64,000 bases of DNA from Achromobacter pulmonis (GCF_002885955.2 NZ_POQS01000007.1:389188-453187); one strand, 5' to 3'. Numbered from the stretch's first letter, positions 43,334-52,946 are shown. A program made the numbers and translations. The notes: generated by a model not told the origin, from the sequence alone.

Positions 43334-45598
43334 ATGAGCAAAGCAGAGAGTTTGACGGCCGGCGCCAAGGCCGGCGGCAGCATTTCGTCTACGAATTCCA
43401 CGATCTACGCCGCGGTCTGCGGCGCCCTGATGTCGCCGGGCCTGGTCCTGGCGCAGGGCAGCCTGGCGCCGGGAGCGGTGCCGGAACTGTCGCCCGTGCA
43501 GGTGCAGGGCCAGGCGGTCAGCGACGGCTACGAGGCGAACGTCGCCTCGTCTCCCAAGATGACGGCGCCCCTGCTGGACACGCCGCGCTCGGTGACCGTG
43601 ATCACCGAGCAGCTGATGCGGGACCGCGCCGCCTCGTCGCTGATGGACGTGCTGCGCACCGCGCCCGGCATCACTTTCGGCGCGGGCGAGGGCGGCACGC
43701 CCGCCGGCGACCGGCCCTTCGTGCGCGGCTACGAGGCCAGCACCGACATGATGGTCGACGGCATGCGCGACCTGGGCCGCTTCTCGCACGAGACCTTCAA
43801 CCTGGAATCGGTCGAGATCCTGAAGGGCCCCAGCTCGGCCTACACCGGGCGCGGTTCGACCGGCGGCAGCATCAACCTGGTCAGCAAGACGCCCAAGCTG
43901 GAAGACTTCGTCGAAGGCACGGTCGGCGTCGGCACCGACAAGAACTGGCGCCTGACCGGCGACGCCAACTGGGGGCTGGGCGAGAGTTCGGCGTTCCGCC
44001 TGAACTTCATGAAGCAGGGCGGCGACATCCCGGGCCGCGACCACGTCGAGACCGACCGCTGGGGCGTGGCGCCGTCGTTCACCTGGGGCCTGGGCACGCC
44101 GACCCAGGTCACGCTCAGCTACTACCATCTGCAGAACGACGACACGCCCGACCTGGGCATCCCGTTCAAGAACGAATCGCGCCCCGGGCGCGTGACGCCG
44201 CCCGACGTGGACCGCGACAACTACTACGGGCTGGTCGGGCGCGACTACCGCAAGAACCAGGCCGACATGGGCACCCTGATGGTGGAGCACAAGTTCAGCG
44301 ACAGCCTGAAGCTGCGCAACGGCACGCGCTACACCCAGTCCAGCAACGAATACGCCATGACGCGCCCCTCGTTCGACAACTGCGCGGCGCGCACGGGCGG
44401 GCGGCCCAATCCGGCCTATGGCGTGGCGCCGTGCTCCACCGAGGCGCCGGGCGTGCAGATGACCAAGGCGCTGCGCACGCTGAACCAGACCAACCGGTCC
44501 TTCATCAACCAGACCGACCTGTTCGGCGAATTCCTCGCCGGCGGCGTGCGCCACAGCTATGCGGCCGGCCTGGAATACAGCAACGAGAAGATCATCAAGC
44601 GCGACGGCGTGCCCCGCGGCGGCTTCGACAAGGCCCTGATCGACGATCTCTACCACCCGAACCCGCACCAGGCCTATACCGGCAGCCTGAGCTGGGGCCC
44701 CAGGTACGACGCCGCCGAAACCATCACCCGCGCGGCCTACCTGTTCGACACGATGAAGTTCAGCGAGCAATGGGAGGCCAACGTCGGCCTGCGCTATGAC
44801 AACTACCGCGTCACCAGCGGCGATGCGCAGCGCACCGACAATATGTGGAACTACCAGTTGGGCCTGGTCTACAAGCCCGCGCCCAATGGCAGCATCTACG
44901 TGTCCTACGGCACTTCGTCCAACCCGTCCGGCGAAACCGCGGCCCAGTCGGGCGGCGCCGACGGCGCGGCCGGCGGCCGCCTGACCGCGGACACGGCGCA
45001 ATTGGCGCCGGAAAAGAGCCGCAGCATCGAAGTGGGCACCAAGTGGGACGTGTTCGACGAGCGCCTGTCGCTGACGGCGGCGGTGTTCGAGACCCGCAAG
45101 ACCGACGCGCGCAGCGCCGACCCGATCACCGGCGACGTGACGCTGTCGGGCAGCAACCGCGTGCGCGGCATCGAACTGGGCGCGGCCGGCGCCATCACGC
45201 CGAAATGGCAGGTGTGGGCGGGTTACAGCTACATGGACCCCAAGGTCACCAGCTACCAGAGCGGCGGCACGGACTACAGCGGCAACCAGATGAAGTTCAT
45301 TGCGCGCCAGAGCGCCAGCCTGTGGAGCACCTACCGCCTCATGCCCGAGCTGACGGTGGGCGCCGGCGCCACCTATACCGGCAAGCGCTACGTGGACGAC
45401 GCCAACGTCTACCAGCTGCCCTCGTACTGGCGCTACGACGCGATGGCGTCCTACCAGTTCAACCGCAACTTCAGCCTGCAGCTCAACCTGAACAACCTGA
45501 CCGACGAGACCATATACGAAGCCTCGCACGTGGGCCTGTTCAGCTACGTGGCGCCGGGCCGCTCGGCCATGCTGACCGCCACCTTCCGCTACGACTGA
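43334..45598 (+). CDS. TonB-dependent siderophore receptor
   Basis: A 754-residue outer-membrane receptor. After a long signal peptide (cut near residue 41, LVLA-QG), a possible TonB box (LSPVQVQG) precedes the plug domain (about 75-190: MTAPLLDTPRSVTVITEQLM, FVRGYEAST, LKGPSSAYTGRGSTGGSINL) and a 22-strand barrel ending in ATFRYD with the C-terminal aromatic pattern. It should import a ferric siderophore using TonB energy and is preceded by a Fur box. The siderophore is unknown; it resembles the catecholate-type receptors (Bfr group) of Bordetella. The carboxymuconolactone decarboxylase-like gene follows. Confidence 0.92.
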   Translation: MSKAESLTAGAKAGGSISSTNSTIYAAVCGALMSPGLVLAQGSLAPGAVPELSPVQVQGQAVSDGYEANVASSPKMTAPLLDTPRSVTVITEQLMRDRAASSLMDVLRTAPGITFGAGEGGTPAGDRPFVRGYEASTDMMVDGMRDLGRFSHETFNLESVEILKGPSSAYTGRGSTGGSINLVSKTPKLEDFVEGTVGVGTDKNWRLTGDANWGLGESSAFRLNFMKQGGDIPGRDHVETDRWGVAPSFTWGLGTPTQVTLSYYHLQNDDTPDLGIPFKNESRPGRVTPPDVDRDNYYGLVGRDYRKNQADMGTLMVEHKFSDSLKLRNGTRYTQSSNEYAMTRPSFDNCAARTGGRPNPAYGVAPCSTEAPGVQMTKALRTLNQTNRSFINQTDLFGEFLAGGVRHSYAAGLEYSNEKIIKRDGVPRGGFDKALIDDLYHPNPHQAYTGSLSWGPRYDAAETITRAAYLFDTMKFSEQWEANVGLRYDNYRVTSGDAQRTDNMWNYQLGLVYKPAPNGSIYVSYGTSSNPSGETAAQSGGADGAAGGRLTADTAQLAPEKSRSIEVGTKWDVFDERLSLTAAVFETRKTDARSADPITGDVTLSGSNRVRGIELGAAGAITPKWQVWAGYSYMDPKVTSYQSGGTDYSGNQMKFIARQSASLWSTYRLMPELTVGAGATYTGKRYVDDANVYQLPSYWRYDAMASYQFNRNFSLQLNLNNLTDETIYEASHVGLFSYVAPGRSAMLTATFRYD

Positions 45599-45701
45599 GG
45601 CGCGAAGCCGGCCCAGCCGCGGGGCCGGCCATGATTGCGCGCCGGTCCGCCATGGTCAAGAATGTTGCTCACCGAGTGTCGGCAACATCAAAGGAGCAAC
45701 C

Positions 45702-46115
45702 ATGGCAGACATCAAATCCGAAACCCAGGCCCTGTTCGACCAGGGCCTGGAACTGCGCCGCGAGGTGCTGGGCAGCGAATACGTGGACGGCTCGATGGCC
45801 CGGGCCAACGAGTTCATGATGGCGTTCCAGCACATCACCACCGAGTGGTGCTGGGGCTACACCTGGGGCCGGCCCGGCCTGGAGAAAAAGACTCGCAGCA
45901 TGCTGAACCTGGCCATGCTGACGGCGCTGAACCGTCCGGCCGAAATCAAGCTGCACGTCAAGGGCGCGCTCAACAACGGCGTGACGGTCGAGGAGATCAA
46001 GGAGATCCTGCTGCAGGCCACCGTGTACTGCGGCATTCCGGCGGGCCTGGACGCCTTCAAGGCCGCCAATCAGGTGCTGGAGGAAGAGGGCGCCTTCAAG
46101 GCTGACGCGTCGTAA
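45702..46115 (+). CDS. Carboxymuconolactone decarboxylase family protein
   Basis: A 137-residue all-helical protein of the PcaC/AhpD superfamily. LNLAMLTALNRPAEIKLHVKGALNNGVTVEEIKEILLQATVYCGIPAGLDAF is the family core, with the conserved His in KLHV. There is no CxxC pair, so it is more like gamma-carboxymuconolactone decarboxylase than the AhpD peroxidase partner. It lies 103 bp downstream of the receptor gene. Its real substrate cannot be told. Confidence 0.85.
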   Translation: MADIKSETQALFDQGLELRREVLGSEYVDGSMARANEFMMAFQHITTEWCWGYTWGRPGLEKKTRSMLNLAMLTALNRPAEIKLHVKGALNNGVTVEEIKEILLQATVYCGIPAGLDAFKAANQVLEEEGAFKADAS

Positions 46116-46273
46116 GCCGGCGCCGCCCGCTGCGGCGGGCATGAGTCTGATAAAGCGCGGCGGCGTCCCGGGCGCCGTGCTTTCGCTGGCATAGTCTGCG
46201 GCACTTCAACGGACGGATTCCGTCGCGCCAGCCGCATGACCCTACCACCGCAGTCCTTCCCGCGGGCGCTTCC

Positions 46274-47134
46274 ATGAGCGCCGTCATCACGCTACTGCGT
46301 CCGCAGCAATGGCTGAAGAACGGCTTCGTGCTGATCGGCCTGATCTTCAGCAACGGCTGGGCCGATCCCCGCCTGGTGTTCGCCGTGTGCGTGGGCTTCG
46401 TGGCGTTCTGCCTGGCGTCCAGCGCGGCCTACGTGCTGAACGACTACCACGACCGCGGCGCCGACGCCGCGCATCCCGTAAAGCGCCATCGTCCCATCCC
46501 GGCCGGCCGGGTCGGGCTGCGCGAGGCGCGCGCGCTGATGCTGCTGCTGGCCTGGGGCGCCCTGGCCATTCCGCTGGGCACGGGGCAGTGGGCGGTGGCG
46601 CTGGCCGTGGCGGTTTATCTGCTGCTCAACGTCGCCTACAGCCTGAGCCTGAAGCATCACGTGCTGGTGGACGTGTTCTGTATTTCCGCCGGCTTCATGC
46701 TGCGGCTGGCCTGCGGTACGTATGCGGTAGGCATCGCGCCCTCGCGCTGGATGCTGCTGTGCAGTTTCATGCTGACCCTGTTCCTGGGGTTCGCCAAACG
46801 CCGCGCCGAAATCGCCGTGCGGTCCGAAGGCGCGCGCAGCGTGCTGCAAGACTACAGCGCGCAGCTGCTGGATGCGCTGGTCGCCATCACCGCCTGCGCC
46901 AGCCTGCTGGCCTACGGGCTGTACACCGTGGACCCGGAGGTCGCGGCGCTGCACGGCACCGACCATCTCATCGCCACCCTGCCCATCGTCACCTTCGGGG
47001 TGTTCCGTTACCTGTACCTGCTGTACCGGGAAGGCGCGGGCCAGGAGCCGGGCCGCGATCTGCTGGCCGACGGCCAGATCCGCCTGGCGGTGCTGGCCTG
47101 GGCGGCGGCGGCCATTCTGTTGCTGGGAGCATGA
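46274..47134 (+). CDS. UbiA-family decaprenyl-phosphate phosphoribosyltransferase-like protein
   Basis: A 286-residue integral membrane protein with about eight or nine helices. The first aspartate motif NDYHDRGADAAHPVKRHRPI and the second region YSLSLKHHVLVDVFCISAGF, plus FAKRRAEI, match the mycobacterial Rv3806c type, which makes decaprenylphosphoryl-5-phosphoribose from PRPP. That is the precursor of activated arabinofuranose or ribofuranose. The downstream membrane protein overlaps it by 4 bp. Epimerase genes (DprE-type) are absent from the window. Confidence 0.8.
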   Translation: MSAVITLLRPQQWLKNGFVLIGLIFSNGWADPRLVFAVCVGFVAFCLASSAAYVLNDYHDRGADAAHPVKRHRPIPAGRVGLREARALMLLLAWGALAIPLGTGQWAVALAVAVYLLLNVAYSLSLKHHVLVDVFCISAGFMLRLACGTYAVGIAPSRWMLLCSFMLTLFLGFAKRRAEIAVRSEGARSVLQDYSAQLLDALVAITACASLLAYGLYTVDPEVAALHGTDHLIATLPIVTFGVFRYLYLLYREGAGQEPGRDLLADGQIRLAVLAWAAAAILLLGA

Positions 47135-48270
47135 ACATGACTGCGCTGGCGCGAATGTTCGCCTTCGAGCGTCCGGGCTTGCGCCGGTTCCTGCTGTGCT
47201 GCGCCTATGTGGTGGTCGCGGCCGCGGCGTTCAACGGCTTCTACACCAAGTGGCGGCTCAATGACGGCAATCCGGCCCTGAGCCTGGCGCACATGGTGGA
47301 GGGCACGGCCCACCGTCCCTATGTGTACCGGCAATTCGTGCCCGCGCTGGCCAACGGCATCCAGGCGCTGCTGCCGCCGGCGATGGTAGCGCGCATCTCC
47401 GCGCGTCTGGCGCGGCCGGAGCGGGTCGACAGCCGCTGGGGACTGGCGATGCGCTATCCGGCCTCGGAATCGCTGATCCCCGCGGTCGCGCTGCGCTATC
47501 ACCTCGTCTATTACCTGGCCTTTCTCGCGCTGGTGGCCGCGCTTTTCGTCATGCGGCGCGTATGTCTGCGGGCCGGCGCCGACCGGATGGGCGCGACCCT
47601 GGCGCCGGCCGCCGTCGCGCTGCTGCTGCCGTTCTTCCTGACCGGGGGCGGCTATTTCTACGACTTCTTCGAACTGCTGTTCATGATGGGCGCGGTGCTG
47701 CTGGCGCTGGGCGCGGATCGCCGCCGGCCGCTGCGCATGCTCGGGCTGCTGGTATTGACCGGCGTGGCGGCCTGGAACAAGGAAGCCTTTTTCTTTTTCG
47801 CGCTCTCGCTCTATCCGCTGTTGCGCCGCGGGCTGCCGCGCTGGCAGGCCGGCGCGCTGGTGATGGGCATGCTGGCGATAAGCGGCTGCGTATACCTGGC
47901 GCTGCGCTTGCGTTATGCCGGCAATCCGGGGGGAACCGTCAGTTATCAGCTGTTGCATACCCTGCGCTTTTACGTCAATCCGGGCAACTGGCTGCTGACG
48001 GAAAGCACCTACGGCGTGCTGCTGCCGCGCGGCTTCGGCATCGTGAGCGCGCTGGCGCTGGCCGGCGTGGCGGCCGCCGGCTGGGAGCGTCTGCCGCCGG
48101 CGCTGCGCCGGCACGCGCGCCTGGCCCTGTGGATCAATCTGCCGCTCTTCCTGCTGTTCTGCTCGCCGGCGGAAATGCGCAACCTGAGCATGCTGTACCC
48201 CACGCTGACATGCCTGATGGCCCTGGCGCTGGATCGGTGGGCGCGGGAACGGCCGCCGCCAACGGGTTAG
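47131..48270 (+). CDS. Polytopic membrane protein of unknown function
   Basis: A 379-residue protein with about eight to ten hydrophobic segments and an N-terminal loop containing AHRPYVYRQFVPALANGIQ. I recognise no family. The start at 47131 overlaps the previous stop as ATGA. Being coupled to a phosphoribosyl-lipid synthase suggests a lipid-sugar-using glycosyltransferase or flippase, which is inference only. Confidence 0.7.
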   Translation: MNMTALARMFAFERPGLRRFLLCCAYVVVAAAAFNGFYTKWRLNDGNPALSLAHMVEGTAHRPYVYRQFVPALANGIQALLPPAMVARISARLARPERVDSRWGLAMRYPASESLIPAVALRYHLVYYLAFLALVAALFVMRRVCLRAGADRMGATLAPAAVALLLPFFLTGGGYFYDFFELLFMMGAVLLALGADRRRPLRMLGLLVLTGVAAWNKEAFFFFALSLYPLLRRGLPRWQAGALVMGMLAISGCVYLALRLRYAGNPGGTVSYQLLHTLRFYVNPGNWLLTESTYGVLLPRGFGIVSALALAGVAAAGWERLPPALRRHARLALWINLPLFLLFCSPAEMRNLSMLYPTLTCLMALALDRWARERPPPTG

Positions 48271-48332
48271 CCCTAGGTGTGGGGAATCGTCAAAGTTGTA
48301 TGATGACCCGATTACTTCCAGCGCTGTTTCCC

Positions 48333-48971
48333 ATGTCCGAAGAAGCCCGCATCCGCGAAGAAATCTGCACGGTAGGCGCCAGCCTGTACGACCGCGGCTA
48401 CACGGTCGGGGCGGCCGGCAACATCAGCGCGCGGCTCGACGACGGCTGGCTGATCACGCCCACCGACGCCTGCCTGGGCCGGCTGGACCCGGCGCAGCTG
48501 GCCAAGGTGGACGCGGCCGGCAACTGGGTGTCGGGCGCCAAGCCTTCCAAGACCCTGGCGCTGCACCAGGGCATTTACCGCACCAGCCCGCAGTCGCGCG
48601 GCGTGGTCCATACGCATTCCACCCACCTGGTGGCCCTGACCCTGGCCGGCGTGTGGCGGACCGACGAAGTGCTGCCGCCCATCACGCCTTACCAGGTCAT
48701 GAAGGTGGGGCGGATTCCGCTGATCGGCTATCGCCGTCCGGGCGATGCGCAGGCCGCGGCCGAGGTCGCGGCCGTGGCGGCGCAGGTGCGCGGGGCCTTG
48801 TTCGAGCGGCTGGGGCCGGTGGTGTGGGAGCGCTCCGTGTCGCACGCCTCTCATGCGCTGGAAGAACTGGAAGAAACGGCCAGGCTGTGGCTGATGAGCG
48901 ATCCGCGCCCGCAGCCGCTGAGCGCCGAGGCCATCGAAGAACTGCGCGCCGTCTTCGGCGCGCGCTACTAG
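48333..48971 (+). CDS. otnC: 3-oxo-tetronate 4-phosphate decarboxylase (class II aldolase family)
   Basis: A 212-residue aldolase-fold enzyme. GNISARLDDGWLITPTDACLG and GVVHTHSTHLVALTLAG hold the two zinc histidines. It would decarboxylate 3-oxo-tetronate 4-phosphate to dihydroxyacetone phosphate, the last step of the pathway encoded by the next four genes. The usual glutamate after KPS and the histidine of the NHGP motif read KPSKT and LGPVVW here. The ATG at 48333 is preferred; ATGs at 48300 and 48303 are possible. Confidence 0.82.
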   Translation: MSEEARIREEICTVGASLYDRGYTVGAAGNISARLDDGWLITPTDACLGRLDPAQLAKVDAAGNWVSGAKPSKTLALHQGIYRTSPQSRGVVHTHSTHLVALTLAGVWRTDEVLPPITPYQVMKVGRIPLIGYRRPGDAQAAAEVAAVAAQVRGALFERLGPVVWERSVSHASHALEELEETARLWLMSDPRPQPLSAEAIEELRAVFGARY

Positions 48972-48979
48972 GAGCCGCC

Positions 48980-49777
48980 ATGCCGCGCCTGGCCGCTAAC
49001 CTGAGCATGATGTATGCCGAGCACCCGTTCCTGGACCGCTTCAAGGCGGCGGCGGACGATGGATTTGCCGGCGTGGAGTTCCTGTTTCCCTACGAATTCG
49101 CGGCGGCCGACCTCAAGGCGCGGCTGGCCGATCACGGCCTGACGCAGGCCTTGTTCAATGCGCCGCCCGGCGATTGGGAAGCCGGCGAGCGGGGCATCGC
49201 CTCGCTGCCCGGCCGCGAGGACGAATTCCGCCGCGGCCTGGACCGGGCGCTGGAATATGCGGCCGCGCTGGGCTGCCGCCGGCTGCACGTGATGGCCGGC
49301 CTGATCCGCCCGGACCAGGACCGCGAGGCGCATCGCCAGGCCTATCTGGAGAACCTGGCGCGGGCCGCGCTGGCGGCGGCGCCGGCAGGCATCACCGTGG
49401 TGATAGAACCCATCAACCCGCGCGACATGCCGGGCTTTTTCCTCAACCGCCAGGACGAGGCCCAGGCCATCTGCGCCGAAGTCGGCGCCGACAACCTCAA
49501 GGTGCAGTTCGATATCTACCACTGCCAGATCGTGGAAGGCGACATCGCCATGAAGCTGCAGCGCGACATGGCGGGCATCGGCCACATCCAGATCGCGGGC
49601 GTGCCGGACCGCCACGAGCCCGACCTGGGCGAGCTGAACTACCCCTATCTGTTCGAGCGCATCGACGCGCTGGGCTACGCCGGCTGGATCGGCTGCGAAT
49701 ACCGCCCCAAGGCCGGCACCTCCGCCGGCCTGCGCTGGGCGCGACCCTATCTTTGCGGCACTGGGCACTCATCATGA
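48980..49777 (+). CDS. otnI: 2-oxo-tetronate isomerase (hydroxypyruvate isomerase family)
   Basis: A 265-residue TIM-barrel protein of the AP-endonuclease-2/Hyi family. MPRLAANLSMMYAEHPFLDR, VIEPINPRDMPGFFL, QFDIYHCQIVEGD and GCEYRPKAGTSAGL supply the metal-binding Glu, Asp, His and Glu. It should interconvert 2-oxo- and 3-oxo-tetronate. It is 8 bp after otnC and overlaps denD by 4 bp. Confidence 0.88.
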   Translation: MPRLAANLSMMYAEHPFLDRFKAAADDGFAGVEFLFPYEFAAADLKARLADHGLTQALFNAPPGDWEAGERGIASLPGREDEFRRGLDRALEYAAALGCRRLHVMAGLIRPDQDREAHRQAYLENLARAALAAAPAGITVVIEPINPRDMPGFFLNRQDEAQAICAEVGADNLKVQFDIYHCQIVEGDIAMKLQRDMAGIGHIQIAGVPDRHEPDLGELNYPYLFERIDALGYAGWIGCEYRPKAGTSAGLRWARPYLCGTGHSS

Positions 49778-50748
49778 AAATACTGATTACTGGCGGCGCG
49801 GGCTTTCTGGGCCAGCGGCTGGCGCGCAAACTGCTGGAACGGGGCGCGCTGGCGCTGGATGGCGGCGCGCCCCAGCCCATCGGCCGGATCGATCTGCTGG
49901 ACGTGGCCGAGGCGGGCGCCTGCGCCGATCCGCGCATGCGGTCGCTGGTCGGCGACATCGCCGATCCGGCCGTGCTGCGCCAGGCCATCGACGCCGATAC
50001 CCGCGTCATCTTCCACCTGGCCGCCATCGTCAGCGGCCAGGCCGAGACCGACTTCGACCTGGGGATGCGGATCAACCTGGACGCCTCGCGCGCGCTGCTC
50101 GAAACCTGCCGCCAGCTCGGCCATCGCCCGCGCGTGATCTTCACCAGTTCGGTGGCGGTGTACGGCGGCGACTTGCCCGAGACGGTGCGCGACGACACCG
50201 CGCTCAATCCCCAGTCGTCCTACGGCACGCAAAAGGCGATTGCCGAGTTGCTGCTGGCCGACTACACGCGGCGCGGCTACGTCGATGGCCGCGTGCTGCG
50301 CCTGCCGACCATCAGTGTGCGCCCGGGCCGTCCGAACGCGGCGGCCTCGTCGTTCGCCAGCGGCATGATCCGCGAACCGCTCAACGGCGAGGCGGCGGTC
50401 TGTCCGGTCGGCCCCGATACCCGGCTGTGGCTGCTGTCGCCGCGCGGCGCGATCCAGGCGCTGATCGCCGGCTGCGAGCTGCCGGCCGCGGCAGTGGCCG
50501 ACCGCCGGCCGATCAACCTGCCGGGCGTGTCCGTCACCGCCGGCGACATGCAGCAGGCGCTGCGCGAGGTGGCCGGCGACGAGGTCGCCGACCGCATCGC
50601 CTGGCAGGCGGACGAACGGGTCGAGCGCATCGTCGGCAGCTGGCCCGGACGCTGGGACACGACGCGCGCGGCCGCGCTGGGGCTGCAGGGCGAGCGCGAT
50701 TTCGCCGAAATCATCCGCGCCTACCTGGCCGACGACCTGCCGCGCTGA
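49774..50748 (+). CDS. denD: D-erythronate dehydrogenase-like NAD-dependent epimerase/dehydratase family protein
   Basis: A 324-residue extended SDR. The NAD loop is GGAGFLGQRLARKLLERG, HLAAIVSGQAETDFDLGMRIN and the catalytic YGTQK (in SSYGTQKAIAE) follow, and RLPTISVRPGRPNAAASSFA is typical of the DenD group. It would oxidise D-erythronate to 2-oxo-tetronate, feeding otnI. The assignment rests on the motifs and on the operon. Confidence 0.85.
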   Translation: MKILITGGAGFLGQRLARKLLERGALALDGGAPQPIGRIDLLDVAEAGACADPRMRSLVGDIADPAVLRQAIDADTRVIFHLAAIVSGQAETDFDLGMRINLDASRALLETCRQLGHRPRVIFTSSVAVYGGDLPETVRDDTALNPQSSYGTQKAIAELLLADYTRRGYVDGRVLRLPTISVRPGRPNAAASSFASGMIREPLNGEAAVCPVGPDTRLWLLSPRGAIQALIAGCELPAAAVADRRPINLPGVSVTAGDMQQALREVAGDEVADRIAWQADERVERIVGSWPGRWDTTRAAALGLQGERDFAEIIRAYLADDLPR

Positions 50749-50775
50749 ACGCCGGGCTTTCTGGATCTCCATACC

Positions 50776-51684
50776 ATGAACCATCCGCAGACTACTCCGC
50801 GCCGCGTCGGCGTGATCGGCCTGGGCGCCATGGGCGCGGGCATCGCGCAAAGCCTGCGCCGCGCCGGCCACGAGGTGCATGCCTACGACATCCGGCCCGG
50901 CGTGGCCGAGGCCTACGCGGCCGAGGGCGGCGTGGCCTGCGCCTCGCTGGCCGAGATGGCGCAGGCCTGCGACATCGTGATCAGCGTGGTCGTCAACGCA
51001 CAGCAGACCGAGGCGGTGCTGTACGGCGACGGCGGCATCGCCGCCGCGCTGCGCCCGGGCGCCGTGTTCGTGATGTGCTCCACCGTGGACCCGAACTGGT
51101 CGGTCGCGCAGGAGGCGCGCCTGGCCGGGCTGGGCGTGCTGTACGTGGACGCGCCCATCTCCGGCGGCGCGGCCCGTGCCGCCGCGGGCGAAATGACCAT
51201 GATGACCGCCGCCCGGCCGGCCGCCTACGAGGCCTGCGGCGGCGTGCTGGAATCGATGGCCGGCAAGGTGTATCGCCTGGGCGACCGGGCGGGGGCGGGC
51301 AGCAAGGTCAAGATCATCAACCAGCTGCTGGCCGGCGTGCATATCGCGGTCGCCGCGGAGGCCATGGCGCTGGGCCTGCGCGAAGGGGTGGACGCCGACG
51401 CGCTGTACGAAGTCATCACCCACAGCGCCGGCAACAGCTGGATGTTCGAGAACCGCATGGCCCACGTCCTGGCCGGCGACTACGCGCCGCTGTCGGCGGT
51501 GGACATCTTCGTGAAGGACCTGGGCCTGGTGCTGGACACCGCGCGCCACAGCAAGTTTCCGCTGCCGCTGGCGGCGACCGCGCACCAGATGTTCATGCAG
51601 GCCTCGTCGGCCGGGCATGGCCGCGAGGACGACAGCGCCGTGATCAAGATTTTTCCGGGAATCCTCCTGCCGGAGCCGAAATGA
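50776..51684 (+). CDS. ltnD: L-threonate dehydrogenase
   Basis: A 302-residue beta-hydroxyacid dehydrogenase. VGVIGLGAMGAGIAQSLRRAG binds NAD, DAPISGGAARAAAGEMT and KVKIINQLLAGVHIAVAAEA hold the substrate loop and catalytic lysine. It oxidises L-threonate to 2-oxo-tetronate. It starts 27 bp after denD and overlaps otnK by 4 bp. Confidence 0.88.
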   Translation: MNHPQTTPRRVGVIGLGAMGAGIAQSLRRAGHEVHAYDIRPGVAEAYAAEGGVACASLAEMAQACDIVISVVVNAQQTEAVLYGDGGIAAALRPGAVFVMCSTVDPNWSVAQEARLAGLGVLYVDAPISGGAARAAAGEMTMMTAARPAAYEACGGVLESMAGKVYRLGDRAGAGSKVKIINQLLAGVHIAVAAEAMALGLREGVDADALYEVITHSAGNSWMFENRMAHVLAGDYAPLSAVDIFVKDLGLVLDTARHSKFPLPLAATAHQMFMQASSAGHGREDDSAVIKIFPGILLPEPK

Positions 51685-52946
51685 GCCTCAAACTGGGTTG
51701 CATCGCCGACGATTTCACGGGGGCCACGGACCTGGCCAACAATCTGGTGCGCGCCGGCATGCGCGCGGTGCAGACCATCGGCGTGCCGGGCGCGCCGCTG
51801 CGCGGCGACGCCGACGCAGTGGTGGTGGCGCTGAAAACCCGCACCCTGCCCGCCGACGAGGCCGTGGCGCAGTCGCTGGCGGCGCTGGACTGGCTGCAGG
51901 CGCAGGGCGCCGAGCAGATCTATTTCAAGTACTGCTCCACCTTCGACAGCACGCCGCGGGGCAATATCGGTCCGGTCATCGATGCCCTCATGGCGCGCCT
52001 GGGCACGGATTTCACCATCGCCACGCCGGCCTTTCCGGACAACGGGCGCACGGTGTTCAAGGGCTATCTGTTCGCCGGCGACGTGCTGCTGAACGAATCG
52101 GGCATGCAGCATCATCCGCTCACGCCCATGACCGATCCCAACCTGGTGCGCGTGCTGTCGGCGCAGACCTCACGCAAGGTCGGGCTGATCGACTATGCCG
52201 TGGTGGCGCGCGGCAGCGACGCGATCGGCGCGCGCATGCGCGAGCTGGCATCCGAGGGCGTCGGGATCGCCATCGTCGATGCGGTCGGCAACGCCGACCT
52301 GCTGGCCCTGGGCCCGGCGCTGCGCGGCATGCCGCTGGTGACCGCCGGCTCGGGCGTGGCGATCGGCCTGCCGGCCAACTGGGGTTTGGCGCCCGGCGGG
52401 CGCGCCGCACTGGCGCGCGTGCCGGGGCCGCAGGCGGTGCTGGCCGGCAGCTGCTCGGCCGCCACCAACGGGCAGGTCGCGGCCTTCATCGAAAGCGGGC
52501 GGCCGGCGCTGGCGCTGGACCCGCTGCGGCTGGCGGCCGGCGACGACGTGGCCGGCGAGGCGCTGGCCTGGGCCGCGCCGCGGCTGGCCGACGGACCGGT
52601 GCTGATCTATTCCACCGCGCAGCCCGAGCAGGTGCGCCAGGCCCAGGGCGCGCTGGGCGCCGAACGCGCCGGCGCGCTGGTCGAGGCGGCGCTGGCGCGC
52701 ATCGCGGCCGGGCTGGTCGAACGCGGCGTGCGACAGCTGATCGTGGCCGGCGGCGAGACCTCGGGCGCGGTGGTGCAGGCGCTGGGCCTGGAGCAGATCG
52801 CCATCGGCGAACAGATCGACCCGGGCGTGCCGTGGTGCGCGGGCTATGCGCCCGCCGCGCAAGGGGACATCAGCATTGCGCTGAAGTCGGGGAACTTCGG
52901 TACACGGGATTTTTTCATCAAGGCATTCGCCAAGGCGTTTGCCTAA
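51681..52946 (+). CDS. otnK: 3-oxo-tetronate kinase (four-carbon acid sugar kinase, DUF1537)
   Basis: A 421-residue kinase. The N-terminal substrate domain starts GCIADDFTGATDLANNLVRAGM and has YFKYCSTFDSTPRGNIGP; the C-terminal ATP domain has VAGGETSGAVVQALGL and GYAPAAQGDISIALKSGNFG. It phosphorylates 3-oxo-tetronate for otnC. The gene's stop overlaps the stop of the convergent FadR-type regulator by 4 bp. Confidence 0.92.
   Translation: MSLKLGCIADDFTGATDLANNLVRAGMRAVQTIGVPGAPLRGDADAVVVALKTRTLPADEAVAQSLAALDWLQAQGAEQIYFKYCSTFDSTPRGNIGPVIDALMARLGTDFTIATPAFPDNGRTVFKGYLFAGDVLLNESGMQHHPLTPMTDPNLVRVLSAQTSRKVGLIDYAVVARGSDAIGARMRELASEGVGIAIVDAVGNADLLALGPALRGMPLVTAGSGVAIGLPANWGLAPGGRAALARVPGPQAVLAGSCSAATNGQVAAFIESGRPALALDPLRLAAGDDVAGEALAWAAPRLADGPVLIYSTAQPEQVRQAQGALGAERAGALVEAALARIAAGLVERGVRQLIVAGGETSGAVVQALGLEQIAIGEQIDPGVPWCAGYAPAAQGDISIALKSGNFGTRDFFIKAFAKAFA

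Noticed and set aside
46116..46273. Terminator after the carboxymuconolactone decarboxylase-like gene
   Set aside because: GCCCGC-tgcg-GCGGGC near 46126-46141 can form a hairpin, but there is no T-run and such GC-rich pairings are frequent in this DNA.
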